A stretch of 64,000 nt of DNA from Prorocentrum cordatum (Eukaryota; Sar; Dinophyceae; Prorocentrales; Prorocentraceae), in NCBI GenBank assembly GCA_963575745.1, contig CAUYUJ010012647.1, positions 185,801 to 249,800 on the forward strand. The letters are read 5' to 3'. A program made the position numbers and the translations under genes. Position 1 is the stretch's first letter; every line of letters begins with the position of its first letter. The notes beneath the pieces were generated by a model. The model was not told where the DNA came from, searched no databases, and saw nothing but the letters and a program-made list of their open reading frames with translations. Shown here one piece after another: positions 50,540 through 60,682 of this stretch.

Positions 50540-50645
50540 AAGAAGTGGGTAGATCAATGAAGTAGGAAGGTGTAGGAAGTATATTGGGCTTCTACCCGCC
50601 CCTTGAAGAGAAAGGAGGGAAACCACTCGTAGTAGAAAGGCGCCT
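50540..50645. repeat. Satellite border repeat
   Basis: GGTCGGAAGAAGTGGGTAGATCAATGAAGTAGGAAGG corresponds to GGTCGGAAGAAATAGGTCAAGACATGGAGTAGGAAGG at 53660-53700, so the same sequence borders two CCAAGAGGCC loci. Confidence 0.7.
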
Positions 50646-50649
50646 AAAG

Positions 50650-51210
50650 TATACGACGCCCCCCTGGGGAGTCCCGGAGCCCAAAAAAGCCCAAAGACGG
50701 GCCAAGAGTGCCCCAAGAGGCCCCAAAGACAGTCCAAGAGAACCCCGAATCGCCGAACGATCTGTCCAAGACGCCTTGACGGCCTCCAGACGGCCCAAGA
50801 GGCCTGCAAAGCGCCCCAAGAGGCCTCCAGGAGCTTTCCCACGAGAGCCCCAAGAGGCAAAAATCATGGATTTCCCATAAGATTTTAACAGACTGTGGCG
50901 TTCTTGCCTCTTCCGCTTCCCGACGCGCCAAGACGGCCCAAGAGGCCCCCAAGATCGCCCCGAGACGGCCCAAGGGGCCCCCAAGAGGGTCCCCTAGCGG
51001 CCGATGAGGGCTCCAAGACGGCCCAAGACGCCTCCAAGACGGCCCAAGAGGCCCCCAAGATTGCCCCAGTACAGCCCAGGCGAGCCCCAAATTGCCCAGG
51101 AGGCCTACAAGAATGCCTCGCGACTGCGCAAGAGGAGCCCTGGACGGCCCAAGACGGCCTCAAGAGAGCCCCAGGCTGTCCCAAGAAAGCCTCTGGCCCC
51201 CTCCTCTTCC
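50650..51210. repeat. CCAAGAGGCC degenerate satellite, locus 2
   Basis: Degenerate GCCCAAGAGGCCCCC units, with a spacer CAAAAATCATGGATTTCCC near 50850 like those at 52599 and 52872. Confidence 0.8.
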
Positions 51211-51211
51211 T

Positions 51212-51400
51212 CCTCCTCCTCCTCCCTCCCCCCCCCCTCTGCTCTCCCTCCTCCTGCTCTCCTCTGCCTCCTTCTCCTCCTCTTGCTTCTCCTCCACATC
51301 CTTCTCCCCCCTCCTCTTCCCTCATCCACCTCCCCTACCCTTCCTCCGCCTCCCACTCATCCTCCTCCCCCTGCCCCCCCTCGTTTTCATCTTCGTCGTT
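51212..51400. repeat. TCC/CCTCC polypyrimidine tract
   Basis: CTCCTCCTCCTC and CCCCCTC runs with TGC interruptions. Confidence 0.8.
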
Positions 51401-51404
51401 CTCG

Positions 51405-51880
51405 GGGTCGGCGGCACTGGCCGTAAGGCCCTCGCAACATTGGGATCTGGGAGTCCGACCGCCGTGTACAATTATCGGGCGTTGGCAGAACTGGGTTTAG
51501 TGGAACCTGGTTTAGTGATCTGTACCAAGGGCGCCCCCCCGTCCCATTTCCACTAACAGGAACTGCCGTCACCCGAAAAAACACCAGCTATGGCAAACCT
51601 GGTCTGGCGATTCTGGCCAATTCAAAGGCTCCGGGGCCCTACCACTGACCGGGTCCCCTTACCCGGGGTCCTGGCTATACGTACCCGGAAGTATCCCATT
51701 CGTCATATGCGATGTGCGCGAGGCCAGGATCCGACCCCCATGCTCGGCGGACGGACGCACAACGCGGCTGACACTCTTCCGCCGCCGCGGACGCCTGCCC
51801 CACGCCGGCTCGAACAGTTGCACCCTCACGCTGGCACGCCAGGGTGTAGCCTTTCGAGTAGCCAGGATTCGCCCTCACTG
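51405..51880. other. No supported gene
   Basis: Unique sequence; TGGGTTTAGTGGAACCTGGTTTAGTGATCTG near 51495 repeats GGTTTAGTG, a word also present in family C. Confidence 0.4.
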
Positions 51881-51884
51881 AAGG

Positions 51885-52054
51885 GGCCCTGGGACACACA
51901 AATAAATACACACAGATAAAAAGATGCCCCCTATGTTCTCATATCTTCTGGGTTTTGGCCTTCCCCCCCACTTCCCATAGTTTCCCCTATTCTTTCTGGG
52001 GAATCGCCGCTTCATTGTGTCTGTGTGGTTTTCCTTTCCCTCCTGACTCATGCC
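51885..52054. repeat. Dispersed repeat S, copy 2
   Basis: Aligns with 47039-47232: GGGGCCCTGGGACAC, AATACACACA, ACTTCCCATAG, GGGGAATCGCCGCTTCATTG and TCTGTGTGGTTTTCC. Confidence 0.65.
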
Positions 52055-52059
52055 CGGCG

Positions 52060-52595
52060 GGCGAACAGCACAGCACTGCACAAGCCCTTCCGCCGCCGGG
52101 GGGGCGCCCGCCCCACGGCAGCTGGAGAAAAAATCCCGCCGGCCCTTCAGGGGTGATTTTTTAGTAGGAGGCAAACGATCCTACCTCGCTTTCGACCACC
52201 CTCGCTTCCAAACGATACCCTAGCCGTCGCTCGGACGTCCATTCCCTGTTTTTTTCGGTTTCGTGCGTGGCTTTTTCGCCAAATGATCAAGGATGCTCCT
52301 CGATGGTCCTCGCCGAGGAAAAAACGCACACGTCCGAGCGATGCCAAGAACCAAACGATACCAGGCTGCGGCCCGCACCAGACAGGTCGCTCGACCAGGA
52401 GGCGCGTGGCATGACGTGGTTTTGTCTGGAAGCGAAAGCGGAGTAGGTAATTCAAGCTCTGATTTAGGGTGTTTCGTCTTCCGCCCCCTTCTTCCCCTTT
52501 CGGGGGAGGGGCTTACCCCTCCCCCCACACCCTCCCCTGGACCTGGACGGGGCGTTCCGCGAGCGGTCGAAGCGTCCAAAACGGCCTCGGCGAGG
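52060..52595. other. No supported gene
   Basis: Unique sequence. AAACGATACC..GC occurs at 52210 and 52353, and TCGGACG/CGTCCGAGCGA inverted words bracket about 110 bp (52229-52341). Confidence 0.4.
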
Positions 52596-52598
52596 AAG

Positions 52599-53580
52599 CC
52601 AAAATCATTGGTTTTACTTGGGTTTGGGCCCCATTTTGGCCTCTTGGGGGGCAACGCTAACTAAGGACCCCCCCTTCTTTGATCGATCTTCTCTGAGATG
52701 GCCCCACGAGCGCTCCCAAGGCTCCCGAGGGTGCCCCAAGAGGGCCCGAAGAGGTGGCCAGGAGGCCCCAAGAGGCCTCCAAGAGGCCCCCAGGAAGCCC
52801 CCAAGAGGCTCCCAAGAGACCCCCAAGAGGCACCCCAGAGGCACCCAAGACGCTCCAAGCGGCCTCGGCGACAATGCCAAAACAATTGATCTTACCAAGG
52901 TTTTGGCCACATTTTGGCCTCCAGGGGGGGGGGGGGCACTGCTTTAGATGACTCCAAGAGCGCCTGGGAGAGCCCAAGATGACCTCCAAGATGGCTCAAG
53001 ATGTCCCAAGATGCCTCAAGGTGGCTCACACGATGCTCCAAGAGGCCCGAAGACCGCTCCAAGACGGCTCCAAGTGGCCAAAGAGCTCCCCCAGGAGGCC
53101 CCGAAGAGGCCAAAATCCTTCCAAAACCTTAGGAGCATCACAGTTGTTGGCTTTCTCGCCTTTTCGATGGCCATCCGAGGCCTCAAGATGGCTCCAAGAT
53201 GGCCCAAGAGGTCTCCAAGAGAGGCTCAAGAGAGCCCCAAGACGGCCCCAAGAGCGCCCAAGAGCGCTCCAAGAGCGCCCCAAGAGGCGACTTTTGGGGC
53301 TCCCGAGGGGCAACGCTAATTAATGCTCCCCTCTTGACTGATCGATGTCCACCGAGATGGCCCCAAGAGCGCTCCCAAGAGCGCTACAAGAGAGCCCCAA
53401 GAGGCGCCCAGGAGGCCCCAGGAGGCCCCAACAGGCGCCCAAGAGGCCTCCAAGAGGCCCCAAAGAAACCCCCAAGAGGCCCCAAGAGGCTCTCCGAGGC
53501 ACCCAAGACGCTCTTAGAGGCGTCTGGGACCGCCAAGAGACCCCCAAGACGCTCCAAGAGGCCTCCACTGGGGGACCCTT
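52599..53580. repeat. CCAAGAGGCC satellite, locus 3, with spacers
   Basis: Satellite runs alternate with related spacers. GCCAAAATCATTGGTTTTAC (52599) matches GCCAAAACAATTGATCTTAC (52870), and GGGGCAACGCTAACTAAGGAC (52650) matches GGGGCAACGCTAATTAATGCT (53307). A larger repeat of about 657 bp is therefore superimposed on the short unit. Confidence 0.8.
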
Positions 53581-53639
53581 CCTCTGTGTGCTGCCCACTT
53601 CCCTGATCGAGGCAATTCCTCTGGGCATCGTTTCTGGAT

Positions 53640-53720
53640 CCAGGGCGTACACTACCCGCCGGTCGGAAGAAATAGGTCAAGACATGGAGTAGGAAGGCGG
53701 GTCAAGCAGGGTTGGGCTCA
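53640..53720. repeat. Satellite border repeat, second copy
   Basis: Matches 50540-50600 over the GGTCGGAAGAA...GTAGGAAGG segment. Confidence 0.65.
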
Positions 53721-53971
53721 GGCCCTCCCAGAGAATTGCAGAGCGCAGCAGAAGCATGTCGGCTCTTGATGCAGGAAGGCGCTTGACGCTGTTTGGGACC
53801 TGGGAGTCCAAGAGCATGCGGTTTCATCTCCACCGCCCTGGGTCAAAGCTGCGGTCGAGATACAGCAGGGCACCACGGCGAAGGTCCAGCAGGAGGACAC
53901 AGGGGGGGAGGGCCGCGGACGGCCGGAGCGCCCTGAGAGCGTGAAGCACATCTGGCCGTGCCAGAGCAGGG

Positions 53972-54152
53972 TTAAGTCGGGCCTGTCCCCCTACAGGGGG
54001 ATTTTCAACGGGAAAAAAATACAGTAAAAATGCCGCAAAAGTGTCAAAAAATACTCAAGAAATAATCCCCATACTATTTTTGGATTATTGTTTGACTATG
54101 TTGGGTTTTTTTCGTCGAAAATCCCCCTGTAGGGGGGACAGGCCCGACCTAA
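53972..54152. mobile_element. Family A element, copy A7
   Basis: A 181-bp, best-preserved copy: TTAAGTCGGGCCTGTCCCCC and the complement of TTAGGTCGGGCCTGTCCCCC. It has a perfect 8-bp target duplication GAGCAGGG (53964-53971 and 54153-54160). The core is AT-rich with TTTTTGGATTATTGTTTGAC. Confidence 0.93.
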
Positions 54153-54232
54153 GAGCAGGGCCAAGTCCTTGTAGCGGCCCAGCGGCCGGCAACGGCGGAG
54201 AGAGCCATCCTGCGATCGCATCTCTCAGAACG

Positions 54233-54425
54233 TTTCGCCCGCTGGCCTGCCGCACGGGCAGACGCCGCGCACGGCGCGGCGCGAACCCCCTCCCCCCCCC
54301 CGTTTGGGGGGGGGGAGGCTTTCATAGCTTTTCGCCCGCTGGCTTGCCGCACGGGCAGATGCCGCGCACGGCGCGGCGTGAACCCGCTCTCCCCCCCGTT
54401 TGGGGGGGCTGGGGGGGCTGGGGCC
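54233..54425. repeat. 97-bp tandem duplication
   Basis: TTTCGCCCGCTGGC.TGCCGC, ACGGGCAGA.GCCGCGC and GGCGCGGCG.GAACCC repeat at 97-bp spacing, each ending in CCCCCCCGTTTGGGGGGG. Confidence 0.9.
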
Positions 54426-54479
54426 GCCTGCTCCTCCGGCGCACCGCCCAGCAGCCCCCGCAACCCGCGCAGCACCTCC

Positions 54480-54600
54480 ACGCGGGCGGCGGGCCACGGC
54501 CCGGCGGCCGAGGACGAGCGGCGGCGAGCGGCGGCGACGGCGACGACCACGACGGCGGCGGCGACGACGGCGGCGGCGGCGGCGGGGGCCGGCTTTTCAT
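54480..54600. repeat. GGCGGCGACG tract
   Basis: GGCGGCGGCGACGACG-type sequence without a gene. Confidence 0.7.
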
Positions 54601-54744
54601 CCTGAGTCGGTTCCTGGCAGCCCTGGGGCCCGCAGCCGACCTCCAGGGGCCGGCCTCGGGATGCCCCCCGGAGTCCCAAGGGCCCTTCGGCGCCCTTGGA
54701 GCGAGGGGGGACGAGAGGGGGAGCCGGCTCAGGGGGGGAAGCTC

Positions 54745-54925
54745 CTCCTCCTCCTCCTCCTCCTCCTCCTCCTCCTCTTCTTCCTCTTCTTCTTTTTCTT
54801 CCTCCTCCTCCTTCTCCTCCCCTCCTCCCTCCTCTCCTCCTCCTCACTCCTCCTCCTCCTCCTCCTCCTCCTCCTCCTCATCCTCCTCCTCCTCCTCCTC
54901 CTCCTCCTCCTCCTCCTCCTCGATG
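54745..54925. repeat. TCC/CTT polypyrimidine array
   Basis: About 180 bp of TCC triplets with a TTCTTCTTT section. Confidence 0.95.
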
Positions 54926-54929
54926 GGCC

Positions 54930-55450
54930 CCCGATAGCGGAATCCTCACGTTCCTGGGCGGGCTGGGCAGTCTGGCCCCGTCGGCAATGAGTGGGCGATT
55001 GGAGGGTGTGCCCTCCCGGGACTAATCTTCCCTTGAAGCTGCCCCGGGCGCTGGAGACAGGGAAAAGGCTCGGATCTGGACCGCCAGTTCATCTGCGCCC
55101 CGTTGGCGAGGAGGATCCCTCGCCGCATCGTCGCCGTCGGCCCCAGGCAGTCCTCCTCGCCGTCGCCGCCGGTCGATCCTGGGTGTCGTCGTCGTCATCG
55201 TCGTCGTCGTCCGCCGGCTCTAAGTCGGCCCATGGGCCTCTAGCCTCTCCCCAGGTCCGCCCTGGCAAACAGGGCAGACGCCGAGATCGCGGAGAAACCT
55301 CTGGCGCCCCCCCCCTCCTGGTTTCGGGGGTCGTGGCTCGGCTCCCCGGAGGGCCGTCAGCGAGGCGGCAGCGGCTGGAAAAGGCACCTCCAGGGGCTAG
55401 AAGCCCGACGGGGACGCGCGAAGACGACTAGAAACCTCGAACCTCGAGCC
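54930..55450. other. No supported gene
   Basis: GC-rich. GTCGTCGTCGTC run at 55178-55213. A repeat U fragment (GGCAATGAGTGGGCGATTGG) is at 54983-55003. Confidence 0.45.
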
Positions 55451-55454
55451 TCGA

Positions 55455-55530
55455 CCCTCCTCCTCCTCCTCCTCCTCCTCCTCCTCCTCCTCCTCCTCCT
55501 CCTCCTCCTCCTCCTCCTCCTCCCCCCGCC
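55455..55530. repeat. TCC microsatellite
   Basis: Nearly pure TCC run of about 70 bp. Confidence 0.95.
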
Positions 55531-55689
55531 CCGCCCTCGCTCGGCGCCCTCGCGTTTGACGGGCCCGCCGGCCGAGCCGAGCCCCCCCCCGAGCCCGTCC
55601 GTCGAGGCCGCCGCCCGCCACCACGGCGCCGTCGCCCCGAGGCGGGCGGGGGAGGAGGGAGAGGAAGGGGAGGAGGCTGAGGGGGGATT

Positions 55690-55702
55690 CTGATGATGAT
55701 GC

Positions 55703-55734
<32 letters not shown>

Positions 55735-56150
55735 GTGATGATGCTGATGATGATGACGGATGATGAGGATGATGATGCTGATGATGACGATGATGCTGAT
55801 GATGATGGTGATGATGATGAGGATGATGATGATGACGATGATGGTGATGATGATGAGGATGATGATGCTGATGATGACGATGATGGTGATGTTGATGATG
55901 AGGAGGACGACGGCGGGGAAGAGGAGGAGGAACAATGAAGAGCACGAGGGGATGATAAGGTGATGATGATGTTGGCACTGTTGCTGATGATGATGACGGT
56001 GATGAGGATGATTGTGCTGATGATGATAATGACAATGATGATGATGCTGCTGATGATGATGTTGTTGATGACGATGACGCTGACAATGATGATAATGATG
56101 ATGGAGATGCTGACGAAGGTGGCGATGATGAAGATGGGTGGTGGTGGTTG
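55690..56150. repeat. GATGAT array
   Basis: About 460 bp of GAT triplets with GCT and GAC variants. It yields Met- or Asp-rich plus-strand frames and His- or Ser-rich minus-strand frames only. Confidence 0.95.
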
Positions 56151-56154
56151 CGTT

Positions 56155-56710
56155 GATGATGGTGGCGATGTTTCCCTCCCGACGGACCAAAGCAAAGGAC
56201 GAAATGGCAACGGTCATGAAGCATGTCTTTCAACAACGACATCAAACTGCAGCTTGGAATTCACCATGACAAATCGATGGCTTCGCGGCAACAAAACAAG
56301 CGCAGAAGGTGGATGCCAAGGGGAGGGGGGAGGAAGCACACATGCACCAGCACGGACGGGGTAGGGGGGAAGAGAGGCCAACGAAACCACAAGAAAGGCG
56401 GCCGCTCCAAACGGGGCGGATTGCTGGCAGATTCTGGTCCACGACATTCGGGGCAACAGAGCAGGCTCCAGCGAAGCAAGAGGCGAAGGACAAAACAAAC
56501 CAGCAAGAGGCCAGGACGAGCCCACGACTTTACGGACATGCTGGATGGCAGCTCGGAGGCCCTCCTGGGCCCGGGGGGGGGCTCCGGAGGCTGGCTGGCC
56601 CCCGGTGGGGCACCGAAGCAGCAGCGGGCCCTCGAGGGCCCGAGGCGCTGGAGAACGTGACGGGCTCTATAGAGCAACAGCGGGCCCTCGTGGGCCCGAG
56701 GGAATCTGGA
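56155..56710. other. No supported gene
   Basis: A plus-strand frame (56223-56660) starts MSFNNDIKLQLGIHHDKS but becomes Lys/Arg/Gly-rich and unrecognisable. AGCAGCGGGCCCTCG.GGGCCCGAGG occurs twice (56618 and 56678). Confidence 0.4.
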
Positions 56711-56713
56711 AGG

Positions 56714-56892
56714 TACAGTCGGGGCGTTGACCTAAGGAACCCTAGATAAGGAACGAGGCCCCTTTATCCATAAGTTAAACTTCGATTTCCGATCGAAAAC
56801 ATAAGGAACACCTGAGGCAAGCTGTGAAACACGTAAGGAACGCGGAGCCCCTCCCCAACCAAAAGGGTTCCTTCTTCAGGGCCCCGACTGTA
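56714..56892. mobile_element. Family E element, copy E2
   Basis: A 179-bp copy: TACAGTCGGGGCGTTGACC and the complement of TACAGTCGGGGCCCTGAAG, each followed by AAGGAACCC. Flanks GAATCTGGAAGG and GACCCTGGGAGG match at 9 of 12. E1 is in the same orientation at the other end of the window. Confidence 0.8.
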
Positions 56893-56904
56893 GACCCTGG
56901 GAGG

Positions 56905-57125
56905 CCTCTGCAAACAGTGTCTGCACTCGGGCACCGTTCCCTCAGCAGTGTTTGCACAGAGGCTGCACTCCCCAAATAGTGCTTGCACCTGCGGCTGAGA
57001 CCTGACGCCTCATTCCCCAAGGTATGGTTGCACGTATGCCCCATTCCCCAATCAGCGCTTGCACTCAGGCCCCGTTCCCCAAAAAACGCGTGCGGTGTGG
57101 CAGCATTCCCCCACATGGCTGTGTT
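56905..57125. repeat. TTGCACTC..GGC..CATTCCCCAA minisatellite
   Basis: Five or six diverged units of about 35-40 bp with GCTTGCAC and CATTCCCCAA. Immediately right, GCAGCGAGACCAAAGGACAA is repeated (57277, 57296). Confidence 0.75.
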
Positions 57126-57354
57126 AACGAATGCGCGCGCAGCGGAGGCGCGCGCAGCGAAGGTGCACACCATTCACGGACGAAGCCCGCATGGACCTTG
57201 CAGCTCGTGCTAAGTCGTGCATAAGAATTGCGAATACTTGAAGACGTAGGAGAGTGCTCGGATCCTCGCAGCGAGACCAAAGGACAACATCTCGCATTGA
57301 GACCAAAGGACAATGAGCCATGAAACCCTACGGAAATGAGCATCAATTGAACCG

Positions 57355-57770
57355 CTAGCTCCTGCGGCGCTGCCTTATCGCCTGCGGCGGGGCGGTAGGG
57401 TCAGAATTTGCAGCTGGAGCGCAACTCCGTTTGTGACCATTGCCCGTCAGCCTCTGGATCACAATCTTGTGGATGAGGTCGCGCAAGTGGGAGTGATCGG
57501 ACATGATCCTGATACCATGGCGGGTGAGATGGGCCCCGATCGGGCAAACCGAGATTCGGGTCTGATCACAAGCCGCGGCCACAGGTCGACCGCAAGCCCA
57601 GCAAGCCCAACTCGCCGAATCACCAGATGTGTCCACGATCAACGTGTCAATGTCGTCGAACTCGGCCTGGGTCGCCTCTGGAGATGCAGTGTCTGAATCG
57701 GTTCCTTTGCCTCGGCCTGGGTCGTTCCTGGGGCCTCGGCTTGCGTCACTTCAGGAACTTCTGGAGATGC
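57355..57770 (-). pseudogene. Candidate retrocopy ORF with CxxC motif, unidentified
   Basis: A minus-strand frame is open for at least 95 codons (57642 to 57355) and extends upstream through DTASPEATQAEFDDIDT. It contains WACWACGRP and ends in a basic tail. Just upstream the same DNA word (GCATCTCCAGA then GACGCAAGCCGAGG or GACCCAGGCCGAG) is repeated in a shifted frame, giving ASPEVPEVTQAEA. That suggests an Ala/Glu-rich linker with an indel. A leader-like 22-mer lies about 90 nt further upstream (57857-57878). No family is recognised; a chance frame cannot be excluded. Confidence 0.35.
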
Positions 57771-57856
57771 AATGTCGAATGGGCCTCAAACAGAAGCCAA
57801 TCGCTGGGAAGCAAACACATTCAAAACAGGTGTGCAACATCAGGCCGATGAAATCG

Positions 57857-57878
57857 GTTGAACCAAAATGGCAACGGA
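57857..57878 (-). other. Possible second relict spliced leader
   Basis: The minus strand reads TCCGTTGCCATTTTGGTTCA then AC, matching the dinoflagellate leader consensus at 19 of 22 positions. It faces the open frame at 57355-57770. Weaker than the copy at 49037-49058. Confidence 0.45.
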
Positions 57879-57904
57879 AGGTGGAGGTACGGGTGCAAAC
57901 TACG

Positions 57905-58240
57905 CGATGAAATCGACGCAGTGCAATCCATGTGGTTGTGGTGCGCACTAGATCGTCTACGTGGATTGCGTTCTCAATGTCTTTGTGGAGCTATCTACGT
58001 GGTGCACTCTATGGCTCTACGTGGTGCAATCAACGTGTTGCAATCTACGCTGTGTAATCGATGCTGAACACTATTTCTGGAGCAATGTACGTTGCGGACT
58101 ATATGCTGTGGAGTCTTTGTTCTGAAGTCTACCGTGTTGAGCACTGAAGCGAACTGCGTTGTGGAACCTGGGTGGGGTAATCTACGTGGGGCAATCTACG
58201 CGGCGCGATATGTGGTGCAATACGTTGTGGAACCAGAATC
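57905..58240. repeat. GTGCAATCTACGTG minisatellite, second locus
   Basis: Diverged 13-16 bp units (TCTACGTGGTGCAAT, GTTGCAATCTACGCTGTG) like those at 17545-17900. Confidence 0.75.
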
Positions 58241-58249
58241 CGCCCCTCG

Positions 58250-59612
58250 GAGACTGTCACGAACCGTTGCCATACCTATCAAGATGGTCCGAACCTGTTT
58301 CCGCACATTTACCCCACGGGGGAACCACTTGGGCCCCGATGGTCCGCGAAGGCACACCCGCCGGCCCCCCGCGCCGCCGGCGGGCGGGGCACCGTCGCGC
58401 CAGGAGCTTCAGCCTCAGCCTCCTTCGGAGCGACACCCCCGCGCGCGCGCGCAGCGCAGTCGCGCGCGAGGCTGGGCGAGGCGCAGGCGCTGCCCTGTGG
58501 CAGGCGATCGGGCTGCACTCTCACCCGGCCCAGGTGGGCCGATGCATCTGCGCGCGGCGCGCGCAGAGGCAGATGCGCGATGGCGCCTGCTCGCAGGGGG
58601 GGGGGCGACGCATGCCAGCGAGCCGTCGTCGAGTGGGGTAGCAGGCTCCGCCAAGCTCTAGTCGCAGCAGCCTTCGGGCTGGCCGGAGCTGGCGGGCACC
58701 GTGCGCCCGCTGCGCCCCTGCTTTGGTGGCGAGGCAGGGGAGTCCCTCGACCGCCGGATCGCCCTCGGACTTGGGGGCCAGCGGGCGCGGACCCGCCGTC
58801 CCATCGATGACGCGCCCCGTCTTTGATCGGCAGCATCCGGCGAGCAGCCCGCCGACGCAGGTCAGGGCCCACCGGGGCCCTCCCCCGGCCTTGCACCAGA
58901 CGACCCGAACGATGCGAAAGGGGGCGGCCCTCGCATGCTCCGCGAGATGGACGATCTGGGCGCGGTCGATCGCGGCGCACTGGCCCACGTGCACGGGGTG
59001 GGCCCAGGCGCAGCCCGGCGACCGGCATAGGAGCGCCGTGCCCGCGGCGGTCAAGTCCTGACGCCGCTGGCCGCTGGTGCAGTTGAGACCTCGCTCACCC
59101 GGATGTCGAGTCCGCGCCCGTCCAGGCGCGGCCAGCAGGCGAAGTCGCACTTCACCCAGGCCTCGTGCCCATTCTTCCGCAGTAGCGGGTGGTGGGCTGG
59201 CGTGCGATGCCGCGCCCGCGCGCGCACCCTCGTGTAGCAGTTCGCATCCGTATCCCCGCCCATGCGGGGCCCTCGCCAACGGGCGCACAGCGGCGGCGGA
59301 GGCGGGGGAAAGCGCTGGCAGCACTGCGTGAGCTGGCACCAGGTCCAGCGGGGGCCCCTCTCGCACCAGTTGACGGGCAGCAGCGCCGCAGTGGGCCGAG
59401 ACCCCGTGGAAGGTGGCCATGGCCATCGCGATGCAGCACGTCGCGGCATTCCATCCATGGCCCAAGGCTGGCAGCCCCAACGCGTCGACCGTCTGCCCAA
59501 ACCAGCCCCTCTGCGGTGGAGAGCGTTCCGGTGCGACTCGGCGTGCGGAACCAGCCCAAGAACCCACGCAGTTCCCTGGCCCAGCGCCCGCGGCCCCAGG
59601 GCTTCCCCCAGC
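58250..59612 (-). other. GC-rich interval with a possible retroelement-type CxxC peptide
   Basis: All six frames are largely open. One minus-strand frame (59051-59500) contains NGHEAWVKCDFACWPRL, an H..W.KC..C spacing seen in small zinc-binding stretches of dinoflagellate retroelement polyproteins as I recall them. The longest minus frame (58521-59873) runs through element K2 and is not a gene as it stands. No catalytic domain is seen, so a decayed retroelement is only a suggestion. Confidence 0.2.
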
Positions 59613-59618
59613 CAGATG

Positions 59619-59846
59619 TAGAGGCCCCCTTACATGGGGTCGGTGGAGACAGGGTCGGAGGGTCGCGTCGCATCGCCGATGCATCGGCGATGCACTGGCG
59701 ACGTCGGCGATGCATCGGCGACGTCGGCGTGAGGAGACACGGTCTCCGCAACGAACCGCATCGCCGATGCATCGGCGATGCGGCGCGATCCTCCGACACC
59801 ATCTACTCCGACACCATCCACTCCGACACCATCCAGGAGGCCTAGA
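59619..59846. mobile_element. Family K element, copy K2
   Basis: A 228-bp element from TAGAGGCCCCCTTACATGG to CATCCAGGAGGCCTAGA, with GGTCGGAGGGTCGCGTCGC and the complementary right arm. Perfect 5-bp flanks AGATG lie at 59614-59618 and 59847-59851. The interior has five GATGCATCGGCGA-type words. The CGACACCATC(T/C)ACTC word is tripled at the right end. Confidence 0.88.
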
Positions 59847-59854
59847 AGATGGCG

Positions 59855-60635
59855 GGGGTGCCCCTTCGGGCATGGCGCCCCCGTCGGCGTAGGGAGGAGG
59901 CTTTCCACCGGCCCAGCCGACAGCCCAGTCGGAAGCCCAGACGCTCTACCAGGCGACCCAGCCGTCGTCTTCGGCCACAATGCCCAAGGTTGGGGGCGGC
60001 GGCGGCGCCGGCGGGCCCGCGCCTGTCCCGCCGCTGGCCAAGAATGCGGGCGGCCAGCCAGATTCGGCCTCGCCCCAGTCGCGCGTGGATCGCGGGCGCC
60101 ACTAAGCGCTTGGGGGCGGAGGGGGGCGCCGGAGAGGCCTCCGATGAGATCCCCCCGCGCGTCCGACACGCTTTGCGCCCACTACCCAGGCACGGTGGCG
60201 AGAAGGGCCGAAGGCCATTAGATTATATGATAAACTTGAACAGTCGAATCATCCGCAGCCTGACCTATGGTCCGAAGAGCGCGGCGCCCGCAGAAACCTG
60301 CCACCTAAGCCAATTGGCGCGCCCGAAACACGGCACCGCACAGCCACGCAACAATAGGTCAAATTAAGGTTGGAAGCCTCGCGCCGGCAAAGGTCAAGTG
60401 AAGGTGAAAGCTTCAGTGTTAGAGTCAAAGTAGCTTAAGCCAAACAGGCCACGGATTTCTGACCTCTGATTCCATACTACGAAAGCGCCATGGTCCAAAC
60501 CATACAGCAAACAAGTAAAAACACCACACCTTGCAAAACACATCCAATGGCGAACCTCGGCGGGAGGCATCTCGTCACACGGCTCGCGACACAAATCCAC
60601 AGCGATGCTTGCATCTACGTGCCAGGCGGCTACGA
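59855..60635. other. No supported gene
   Basis: Unique sequence, GC-rich to 60200 and then AT-richer. GGCACGGTGGCGAGAAGGGCC at 60191 belongs to the word family noted at 27148 and 40857. Confidence 0.45.
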
Positions 60636-60639
60636 TGAT

Positions 60640-60650
60640 GATGAGCATGG

Positions 60651-60682
<32 letters not shown>

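Noticed and set aside
52985-53000. TGGCTCAAG as a further spliced leader
   Set aside because: Only the last nine bases fit; the upstream part is the CCAAGATGGCTC satellite unit.
56223-56749. Plus-strand frames starting MSFNNDIKLQ
   Set aside because: After about 25 residues the sequence becomes basic low complexity and overlaps other equally open frames.
58521-59873. 450-residue minus-strand frame
   Set aside because: It runs through element K2 with its target duplications, so the frame as a whole cannot be an ancestral gene.
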